Shown piece by piece: positions 1 through 6,091 of a stretch of DNA of 6,091 nt. This DNA is from Candidatus Peregrinibacteria bacterium RIFOXYB2_FULL_32_7. Lineage in GTDB: Bacteria > Patescibacteriota > Gracilibacteria > UBA1369 > GWF2-33-10. The notes beneath the pieces were generated by a model. The model saw only the letters and a program-made list of their open reading frames with translations, was not told the origin of the DNA and made no database searches. The stretch's first letter is position 1, and every line of letters begins with the position of its first letter. A program made the translations under genes and the position numbers. Where the stretch lies: NCBI GenBank assembly GCA_001787465.1, contig MFXJ01000072.1, positions 1 through 6,091 of the forward strand, read 5' to 3'.

Positions 1-1428
1 AGAGTTGAACAGGCAAATGTAGGTGATGTTAGTATAGATGAAAAGACTTTAGGTAAAACTTATATATATGTATACAACAATAGTGATGGCAGTTTATATA
101 AACAAATGAAATATTCATGGTCAACTCTTGCTAATAAAAATTTCTTAAAAGCTGGAGGCATATCCACTTTACAAATAGTAGGATTACCTTCGAAAGATTT
201 TACTGTATACGCTTGTATTGATACTACTAATCAAGTAACAAATGAAATTGACGAGCCTAATGCTTTGGATTGTAAAACTTTAGTAAATAGTAATAATTTA
301 GGAAAAAAGGATTTAAGTATTGATACCATATCAGATGGTGGAATGAGTTTTTCTTTGAGTTCATTTTCTCCATCATCTATCACTTATTTGCCCAATACAA
401 AAGATATATCTCCTTTCTATATTGATGTTAGAGGAGCATATGATGTAAAAGTAAATAAATTCACAGTTAAATTTGATTATAAGTTAAAAACACTAAGTGA
501 TGGTATAGCCACTTTTACTATATCTAATTGTACTCAAGAAAATGTAACAAATGCAATTATTGCAAAATTTCAAAATATTAAACTTTACTCTTATTCTGAT
601 CTTGATGGCGTAGAAACTCAAATTACACAAACAATAATTCAGCCACTAACAATTTCTGCTAGCGATATTTATTTTGATTTTTCAAAAAATTCTTGCAATG
701 TAAATAATGTTAAATATCAATTTAATGATCAATGGGTAATGTTATATACATATGATAATAAATCAATTAAAGTTGCCTTGGATTTAACTGAAGAAGCTAC
801 ACAAGATGAAGAATTTAAAGTGAAATTAACAAATTTAAATGAATCAACTTCAAATGAATATTATTTTGAATATTTTGATACTGGTACAAGAGTTGACTCT
901 GAAGATGTTACAGGGGAGCCGATCGGTGCTCCTATGAAGATATCTGAGGCTACATTATTTGTAGTTGAGAATTCTCCAAATAATCCTAGTAGTGAAATAA
1001 GTCAAACCCAAACTCATATATTATTAGGTCAATTCGCATTAGATGCAAATGAGGTTAGTAAAATAAATTTATCAAATATTTCTTTTACATTTATTCCAGA
1101 TATTACTGGTAATGTTAAATATTTTCAAAATATAAAAGTTTATGATAGAAACGATAATCTTTTATTATGTAGCCTTGATAAATTACAACAAGATTTAATT
1201 AATGGTACTTCAGCTAAAATGAACTGCGATCTTCTCGCGACACGAATATTAAATGGTTATACTAAAACAATATCTGTATATGCCGATATTGCATCTGCAC
1301 CCATTAATAGCGCATACAAAATAGGCATATTATCTAAAGATGACATTATAGCAATTGATGATAATAATAGACCTGTAGTTATAAATAATTTGCCACAATT
1401 TGGAGCAGTATTTACGGTGAAGAATTAA
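1..1428 (+). CDS. Secreted beta-rich surface repeat protein, 5'-truncated
   Basis: The frame is open from base 1, so this is the last 475 residues of a longer protein; the ATG at 106 lies inside the gene and is not its start. The fragment is rich in Thr, Ser, Asn and Asp with alternating hydrophobic residues, typical of extracellular beta-sandwich modules. I see about two and a half diverged repeats: the end of one (residues 1-111), a second (about 112-308) and a third (about 309-475). The repeats share an 'IKVYD..D' strand (residues 22-32, 192-203, 377-388) and a 'TI.VYADI'-like strand. This resembles the large repeat proteins of CPR bacteria, probably surface or S-layer-like, but that is inference. 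Six cysteines (72, 91, 177, 232, 390, 409) fall as two per repeat and could form disulfides. The C-terminus ends with a beta strand; there is no sortase motif or membrane helix, so any anchor must be N-terminal and outside the window. No specific function can be named. Confidence 0.85.
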   Translation, partial: RVEQANVGDVSIDEKTLGKTYIYVYNNSDGSLYKQMKYSWSTLANKNFLKAGGISTLQIVGLPSKDFTVYACIDTTNQVTNEIDEPNALDCKTLVNSNNLGKKDLSIDTISDGGMSFSLSSFSPSSITYLPNTKDISPFYIDVRGAYDVKVNKFTVKFDYKLKTLSDGIATFTISNCTQENVTNAIIAKFQNIKLYSYSDLDGVETQITQTIIQPLTISASDIYFDFSKNSCNVNNVKYQFNDQWVMLYTYDNKSIKVALDLTEEATQDEEFKVKLTNLNESTSNEYYFEYFDTGTRVDSEDVTGEPIGAPMKISEATLFVVENSPNNPSSEISQTQTHILLGQFALDANEVSKINLSNISFTFIPDITGNVKYFQNIKVYDRNDNLLLCSLDKLQQDLINGTSAKMNCDLLATRILNGYTKTISVYADIASAPINSAYKIGILSKDDIIAIDDNNRPVVINNLPQFGAVFTVKN

Positions 1429-1453
1429 AGTTATTTCGTTACGGCTCCTAGGT

Positions 1454-3775
1454 CTATTGTCTCTTTGGTAATAATTTTGCCTCTTTCATTTCAAAATCTT
1501 TTAACGATTTTATATCTTCAATTGTGATTTTTCCTCTATAAAGTTGTTTGATTTTATTTTCCGTATCGTTTTCTAAAAAGTTTTTAACTTTTTGATAACC
1601 AGTAAAATATACAATATCTTTTGTAAATGAAGTTTTAATTTTCGTGTCATTTAGACCTCTTTTTGTTTTAACACAAATTTTCCAAGCTAAGTCATCGTTA
1701 AGATGAAATGTTGCTTTAAGATAATGAAATAATTCGCAAAAAGTCATTTTTTTACCTAAATAAATAGCAATTGCCGCCATAGCAAATCTAATATGTTTTC
1801 CTCCGAGAGGGATATTTAAATTTTCTTGATTATAAATAGCTAATCCTTCTTCTGTTTCTAAGTATCCCGGAGTTCCAATCTCGAATAAACCATATTTCTG
1901 TCTTCTTCCGTTTTCAAGGCGAAAAATATGCGTCTCAATTTCATGTACGATAATGGCTTTTAATCTATTTTCAGTAAATTTAGAATCTTTTTTTAAAAAT
2001 ACGCTGTGTTTTTTATTTACCTGAATGTCGGAAGGGGAATCTTCGAGGATTTTGATATTCCATTCTGAGAGTTTTTTTTCTTTTAAATATTCTTTGAGGT
2101 ATTTAATTATTTGTTTTGTATTCAAAATTTTCGATTCATCTTCTTTAAAATGATATTTTTCAATGTATTCAAGAGCATCTTTGTATATATAATAATTAAT
2201 TTTTCCATATAATTGTTCCGAATAATTTCCTAATTCTTGAGAATTTCTAGCTTCAATTATATTTAATTTTATTTCCAGTTCTTCTGCTTTTTTTAGATAA
2301 AGTGGCAATAAAGGATGTTCTGCTTCTTTTGGAATTCTATGTAGGTCTTTTTTTATTGCATGGCAATCAATAGTAAGATCTTTATAAATAAATGAAGGCG
2401 AAACAATAGGATTTTTGAAGAATATTTCTTTTTCTTCAGTTAAATTAAGCGGCCTAAAATAACTTAAAAATTTAATTTGTTTTTCTATATCTGTTATTTT
2501 TTTATCTATGTTTAAAATAATTTTTTCATCTAAGTCTCTAAGAGAATCTTTTCTCTTTAATTCTTGTTCATTTGGGTCGATTAGAAAATCTTTTAAATAT
2601 TGTCCAGCAATGATTAAATCATAATTTTCTTTTTTTAAATCGATAGTTTTAAAAGGTAATTTCAGTCTATGACCTTTTATAATGATATCAGTTATTGAAT
2701 CATCGGCTTTATTAAAAATCTTTTTATTAATAAAATTTTCTTTATTATAAAGATCAATTTTGGCTATGGCTTTAATATTTTTATCGCCTAAAACTAGGAT
2801 AGGCTCATAAAGTCCAATCACTTCCTTTTTTATTTTTCCGTTTTTATCTGGAATTAATTTCTGAGAAAAAAGCGTTTTAGCTATTTCCACACCTTGTTCT
2901 GGACCGATAACTTTTAAATCAGTAATTTTTTCAAGTCTGGCTTTTAAAGGTTCTTTATTAGCTATTTGTATGGCTAAGCCAGCTCTAGCATTTACCTCCA
3001 AAATTTTTATTTCAGTTTTAACGAGCGTAAGGTCTACAGCTAAATATCCAATACCTGTTACGTGCTGAATTTTCGCGGCTGTGAATAGAATCTCATCCCA
3101 TTTTGGAATTTTTATTTCATTGATTCTTTTACCATTAGGCAATTTACGGATAAATTGATTATATCGTACTCCAAAATTGCCTTTCCCACTTCCCATATCT
3201 AGACCAACACCTATGCCTCCAAGATGTAAATTGGCCTTACCTTCAGATTCTTTTGTCGGCAATCTTAACATCGCGATTACTGGTATAAGATTAAAAACAT
3301 TAATTCGTACATCAGGTAAGCCTTTTGATGATAATTCTTCAAAATACTCATGTTGTTCCAATCTTTCCTCAATAACGACTTTGTCTTGCAGTCCTGAAAT
3401 CGCGTATTTACCATCAATAATATCAGCGCAATGCTTATAAATATGATATAAATTTAAGGGATGACCGTTTATTTGTATAAAAATATTATCTTTTTTATTT
3501 TTTATTACTAAAATTCCACTACCTCCATATCCTTTATTAGGTTTAATAACAAAGTTCGTAGGTAATGAGCTGAAATTAAATTTATTTAATTCTTCGTGGC
3601 TATTGATAACATAGTATAATTTTGCTACGCCAATTCCTCTTGATTGTAAAAAATTTTTTGTAAAGATTTTATCATCAGCAAATTGTTTATTAGCAGAAGA
3701 ATTATACTTAGCAATATAAAGTAAATTTCGCGCATTTATGCCAAGAATGTTTTTGGATTTTGAGAGGAAAGACAT
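1454..3775 (-). CDS. Three-domain fusion: ATP-grasp glutamate-ligase-like, decayed retropepsin-like, DUF1704/MATCAP-like metallopeptidase
   Basis: 773 residues, no signal peptide or membrane helix, so cytoplasmic. Residues 1-300 match the alpha-L-glutamate ligase-related ATP-grasp family (RimK relatives): 'LGINARN' near the N-terminus, glycine-rich ATP loop KGYGGSG (81-87), PDVR (154-157), GKANLH (179-184), and probable Mg-binding D248, E260, N262. Such enzymes join an amino acid to a carboxylate through an acyl-phosphate. Residues 317-402 resemble the RimB-like retropepsin domain (start 'VIG..E', end 'LIIAGQYLKDFLIDP'), but the catalytic DTGA reads D341-L-Y-N, so it is probably inactive. Residues 413-756 match DUF1704, the 'QEGLA motif' family that includes the tubulin tyrosine carboxypeptidase MATCAP: zinc motif HEIETH (611-616) and EEGLA (642-646) are intact. 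The gene begins 62 bases after the 7TM gene, its expected partner. The ATG at 3775 has no Shine-Dalgarno but fits the family N-terminus. The substrate is unknown; domain calls are by motif recognition. Confidence 0.9.
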   Translation of the reverse strand: MSFLSKSKNILGINARNLLYIAKYNSSANKQFADDKIFTKNFLQSRGIGVAKLYYVINSHEELNKFNFSSLPTNFVIKPNKGYGGSGILVIKNKKDNIFIQINGHPLNLYHIYKHCADIIDGKYAISGLQDKVVIEERLEQHEYFEELSSKGLPDVRINVFNLIPVIAMLRLPTKESEGKANLHLGGIGVGLDMGSGKGNFGVRYNQFIRKLPNGKRINEIKIPKWDEILFTAAKIQHVTGIGYLAVDLTLVKTEIKILEVNARAGLAIQIANKEPLKARLEKITDLKVIGPEQGVEIAKTLFSQKLIPDKNGKIKKEVIGLYEPILVLGDKNIKAIAKIDLYNKENFINKKIFNKADDSITDIIIKGHRLKLPFKTIDLKKENYDLIIAGQYLKDFLIDPNEQELKRKDSLRDLDEKIILNIDKKITDIEKQIKFLSYFRPLNLTEEKEIFFKNPIVSPSFIYKDLTIDCHAIKKDLHRIPKEAEHPLLPLYLKKAEELEIKLNIIEARNSQELGNYSEQLYGKINYYIYKDALEYIEKYHFKEDESKILNTKQIIKYLKEYLKEKKLSEWNIKILEDSPSDIQVNKKHSVFLKKDSKFTENRLKAIIVHEIETHIFRLENGRRQKYGLFEIGTPGYLETEEGLAIYNQENLNIPLGGKHIRFAMAAIAIYLGKKMTFCELFHYLKATFHLNDDLAWKICVKTKRGLNDTKIKTSFTKDIVYFTGYQKVKNFLENDTENKIKQLYRGKITIEDIKSLKDFEMKEAKLLPKRQ

Positions 3776-3837
3776 ATAAAAAATGAAAAATTGAAAGCAG
3801 GCGCGATTTTAATTATATTTTTTCTTATTTTCATTAT

Positions 3838-5382
3838 TTATTCTTCTTCTGCTCCTTCGCTTAATATACTTCTAAATCTGAAATATTCGGTTAATCTCAG
3901 TCCGGAAAATCTTCCCACGATAACATCTCCGATTAAAGGTAGAATGACCAGTTCAGGAAGACCAGTCAACAGATCAATTATTGGTTGCCAAGCAACAACA
4001 GAGTAAGCAACGGTAGCAATAATTACCGTTTCAAAAGTACTGATTAAAGCATTGGTAAATCCTTGTTCGGCTTGAGCAGAAGTGAATTTTTCAGAAATTG
4101 TTGACATTACTAGCATTGGAAAAATCGCAAGTGAAATACTAATTGGACTACCAAGGTATAAGACAGACCAAATAATGACAAGAAATGATAAGCTAATAAA
4201 TGATAGGAGTAGGCTAACTCTTGGAATATATAGAAGCTCAATTTTATTTAACAATCTTCTAATAATATAGCTAACTCCAATAACTACAAAAAGTACGGTA
4301 ATACCAAAATAAAAACCTAAAATAAGAAACGAAAGAGCTGTTAATGCTGGTGCATACACTCCAAAGGTTGAAATTCCTATTACCTGTCTAGCAAAAGCAA
4401 TGACAAAAGTAATAAATGGGAAAGCTAAAATTAAATAAATAGTGCTTGATGGTATCCCATTTAAAATAAAATATGTTGATAATTTTGAAAGCAGTAAAAT
4501 ATTTGATGGTCGGCTATTTTTGTCAATAATTTTGTATTCGATTACTCGACTCTCTAAACCATTTAAAATTTGAAGTATATCTTTAGCTTCGAAAATAGGA
4601 TTAAAAGCTTCTTTTCTGGTTAAAAGTATAAATTTAGGTTCCAAAACTTCAAATGATTGTTGAGTTAATTTTGCGCTTAAGCTCATTTTCATATCGCTGA
4701 TTTTGATTAATAATTTTTCTGTAAGATCAAATTGTTGTTCAGTATTTTTAATAGTTGAAAAGTAGCTTGTGAAGGCCTGCAGTCCGATAGATGAAGTAGT
4801 GTAAAACATAATCATATCAGCTGATTTTAGTAAATCAGATTTTGCGACTAATTGTTGAGTTAGTTTTTCTTGAGTTAAAAAATCAGTATCTTCGCCAACA
4901 GCCGTAATTAAAGTAAGAAAAACGCCATTTCTTGCGGCTTGGTCAATAATAAAATTATTTTCATTCATTTGATCAGTGATCAAAACTGTTTTTCTCTCGT
5001 AAGCGAAGATTTCTTTGCTGATTTTTTCTTGATCGTTTCCTTGAGTAATGGTGAGGCTGATTATATATTTACCGCTACTTATAAATTCATGAAAAACTTC
5101 TTTTCCTGTTTCGATCATTGATCCATCGCCAAAATCCCATTGAAATAAAGGCTCGGCATCAGAATCTTCAATTAATTTTGAATCAGAACCATAAAAAACT
5201 GTTTTCTTTGCAATTGGCACAGAATCTTCTGAAATAATTATAGGCACAATAGTCTTTGTAATTTCAGTAATGTTTTCTGATGCATTTTCATCCTGTTCTG
5301 TAGTTTCTTCAGCAAAAATGGGAGTGATTGATAAAGAAAAAACAAATATAGTTAGGAAGATAATTTTGAAAATTTTTCTCAT
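3838..5382 (-). CDS. Secreted PKD domain plus 7TM (transglutaminase-associated) membrane protein
   Basis: 514 residues. Residues 1-24 form a signal peptide (Arg-Lys start, hydrophobic core, likely cleavage after PIFA). An acidic linker precedes a PKD domain (about 48-128) with hallmark WDFGDG (82-87) and 'HEFISSGKYIISLTI' (98-112). Residues 130-305 look alpha/beta and I cannot name them. About seven membrane helices follow (roughly 312-331, 340-357, 358-374, 389-409, 412-427, 446-466, 470-490). They carry signatures of the 7TM domain usually fused to an inactive transglutaminase: FGVYAPALTALSF (340-352), IPR (386-388) and FPMLVMSTISEKF (421-433). Positive residues (RRLLNK, 375-380) predict N-terminus outside, C-terminus inside. 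No transglutaminase domain is evident, and the protein contains no cysteine. This 7TM family is characteristically encoded next to the ATP-grasp family found in the following gene, so the two probably work together at the membrane as sensor or scaffold and enzyme. The role is inferred, not known. Confidence 0.88.
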   Translation of the reverse strand: MRKIFKIIFLTIFVFSLSITPIFAEETTEQDENASENITEITKTIVPIIISEDSVPIAKKTVFYGSDSKLIEDSDAEPLFQWDFGDGSMIETGKEVFHEFISSGKYIISLTITQGNDQEKISKEIFAYERKTVLITDQMNENNFIIDQAARNGVFLTLITAVGEDTDFLTQEKLTQQLVAKSDLLKSADMIMFYTTSSIGLQAFTSYFSTIKNTEQQFDLTEKLLIKISDMKMSLSAKLTQQSFEVLEPKFILLTRKEAFNPIFEAKDILQILNGLESRVIEYKIIDKNSRPSNILLLSKLSTYFILNGIPSSTIYLILAFPFITFVIAFARQVIGISTFGVYAPALTALSFLILGFYFGITVLFVVIGVSYIIRRLLNKIELLYIPRVSLLLSFISLSFLVIIWSVLYLGSPISISLAIFPMLVMSTISEKFTSAQAEQGFTNALISTFETVIIATVAYSVVAWQPIIDLLTGLPELVILPLIGDVIVGRFSGLRLTEYFRFRSILSEGAEEE

Positions 5383-5396
5383 GTTTTAATAGCAAA

Positions 5397-5425
5397 ATAA
5401 TTTAAAAGCTATGATATTTTATCAA
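5397..5425 (-). promoter_or_regulatory. Possible promoter for the 7TM/ATP-grasp gene pair
   Basis: In the 81-base gap after gmk, the minus strand carries TTGATA (5425-5420), a 17-base spacer, then AATTAT (5402-5397). These match the sigma-70 -35 and -10 boxes at 5/6 and 4/6 positions. Transcription would begin only a few bases before the ATG at 5382, giving a nearly leaderless message, consistent with the lack of a Shine-Dalgarno. In DNA this AT-rich such matches arise by chance, so this is weak. Confidence 0.22.
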
Positions 5426-5463
5426 AGAAATTGAGGTTCCGATATAGAAATTCAGAAGAAATT

Positions 5464-6063
5464 TCACTTTATTATTCTCAAAACCTCCTCAACTGCTTCG
5501 TTGATTTTTCCTTCTAGGCTGTGGACAACGAAATCACACTCTTTGGTAAATTCCATTTCTTTGATATAGCTTAATTTACGTTTTTCAAGTTCCTCTTGAG
5601 ACATTTCTGCTCTTCGAAGGATCCTGTTTTGCAAAGTTTCCCAATCAGGAACAGTAATGAAAATTGTGCAGAGATTATTTTTTGAAATTATTTTTGAGAT
5701 TGATTCTACGCCTTGTATATCAACTTCCCTTAAGATTTTTTTGTCTTTTTTTAAAGCATTTAAGATTGGAGTTTTGAGTGTTCCGTAAAAATTATCTCTT
5801 CCATGTACATGCGCCCATTCAAGAAATTCATTTTTTTCAATTTTATTTAAAAAATCTTCTTTTGAGATGAAATTATAGACTTCACCTTCTTTTTCATTTG
5901 GACGCATTGGCCTTGTTGTGCAAGAAATAGGAAAAATAATTTCAGGCATTTTAGCTTTAATTGCTTTAATTATAGTGCCTTTTCCAGCGCCTGAGGGACC
6001 AACAATAAGATAAAGTTTGCCGTTCAAAAGAGTAAAAAATAAAAAGAAAAAAATTTCTATCAT
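5464..6063 (-). CDS. gmk: Guanylate kinase
   Basis: Cytoplasmic nucleoside monophosphate kinase that transfers phosphate from ATP to GMP or dGMP to make GDP or dGDP, an essential purine step. Visible motifs are the P-loop GPSGAGKGT (22-30), the GMP-binding segment SCTTRPMRPNE (47-57), 'EVYNFISKEDF' (61-71), HGRDNFYGT (87-95) matching the family's 'FGNYYGT', VDIQG (114-118), and an Arg-rich lid NRILRRAE (146-153). At 199 residues the length is normal. The start is uncertain. ATG at 6063 adds a hydrophobic leader (IEIFFFLFFTLL) that is odd for a soluble kinase; a TTG at 6027 would give 187 residues starting close to the usual 'GKLYLIVGPSG'. Neither start has a Shine-Dalgarno, and an in-frame TAA lies just upstream (6070-6072). 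It ends in TGA. The 7TM gene follows after 81 bases; I see no functional link, so the association is probably just shared strand. Confidence 0.95.
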   Translation of the reverse strand: MIEIFFFLFFTLLNGKLYLIVGPSGAGKGTIIKAIKAKMPEIIFPISCTTRPMRPNEKEGEVYNFISKEDFLNKIEKNEFLEWAHVHGRDNFYGTLKTPILNALKKDKKILREVDIQGVESISKIISKNNLCTIFITVPDWETLQNRILRRAEMSQEELEKRKLSYIKEMEFTKECDFVVHSLEGKINEAVEEVLRIIK

Positions 6064-6072
6064 TGAAATTTA

Positions 6073-6078
6073 ATCATA
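6073..6078 (-). promoter_or_regulatory. Possible -10 box upstream of gmk
   Basis: TATGAT on the minus strand (6078-6073) matches the -10 consensus at 5 of 6 positions and lies 9 bases before the ATG at 6063. A -35 box would fall beyond the end of the window, so it cannot be tested here. If real, transcription would start close to or at the ATG. AT-rich context makes chance matches common. Confidence 0.2.
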
Positions 6079-6091
6079 AAAAATGTATAAT

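Noticed and set aside
1429..1453. Possible bidirectional terminator between the convergent gene ends, including palindrome CCTAGG
   Set aside because: No stem-loop with a usable loop and no T-tract on either strand; the 6-base palindrome cannot form a hairpin.
3177..3440. Short open frame on the + strand within the ATP-grasp region
   Set aside because: Lies antisense to conserved ATP-grasp motifs, with low-complexity Pro/Ser-rich translation and no family resemblance; a shadow frame.
3782..3835. Inverted repeat AATGAAAA / TTTTCATT flanking the gap between the 7TM gene and the fusion gene
   Set aside because: Only 8 A/T-rich pairs with a loop of nearly 40 bases; too weak for a terminator or operator and expected by chance in this composition.
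3791..5121. Three short + strand open frames opposite the 7TM gene (3791-4006, 4082-4270, 4939-5121)
   Set aside because: They oppose a gene with clear signal peptide, PKD and 7TM signatures; their hydrophobic stretches mirror the membrane codons of the opposite strand.
5464..5466. Possible TGA recoding (as glycine) as in Gracilibacteria/Absconditabacteria
   Set aside because: TGA falls exactly where guanylate kinase should end, and no gene here needs read-through of TGA to complete a domain.
1..6091. CRISPR arrays, tRNA or rRNA genes, insertion sequences
   Set aside because: No regularly spaced direct repeats, cloverleaf-like sequences, rRNA motifs or transposase coding were seen on either strand.

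Overview
The window is very AT-rich and carries short-spaced genes. It looks like a bacterial chromosome fragment from the Patescibacteria (Candidate Phyla Radiation), perhaps a Parcubacteria-type lineage. The clues are the AT-rich composition, a secreted repeat protein of the kind common on CPR cell surfaces, a PKD-bearing 7TM protein beside an ATP-grasp ligase, and no recognisable Shine-Dalgarno sequence before the genes. This assignment is inference from gene style; no rRNA or other marker gene is present. TGA reads as a normal stop, at the end of the guanylate kinase gene.

Layout: on the + strand, positions 1-1428 hold the 3' part of a gene for an extracellular beta-rich repeat protein whose 5' end lies outside the window. 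It runs convergently into three minus-strand genes that are read from right to left: guanylate kinase (6063-5464), a secreted-PKD/7TM membrane protein (5382-3838) and a large three-domain protein (3775-1454). Gaps between the minus-strand genes are 81 and 62 bases, so co-transcription is possible, at least of the last two.

The core of interest is the pair 5382-1454. The membrane protein ends in the seven-helix domain normally attached to an inactive transglutaminase. In other bacteria this domain is encoded beside an alpha-L-glutamate-ligase-like ATP-grasp protein and often a retropepsin-like protease. Here the partner is one polypeptide that appears to join the ATP-grasp ligase, a decayed retropepsin-like domain, and a DUF1704/MATCAP-type zinc metallopeptidase (the 'QEGLA motif' family). 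The membrane protein has lost the transglutaminase domain and instead carries a PKD domain and an unidentified alpha/beta domain outside the membrane. The inferred picture is a membrane-linked peptide-ligation system in which a ligase ('writer') and a carboxypeptidase-like enzyme ('eraser') share one chain. The substrate is unknown.

No tRNA, rRNA, CRISPR array, insertion sequence or convincing rho-independent terminator was seen. No gene-free stretch exceeds about 90 bases.
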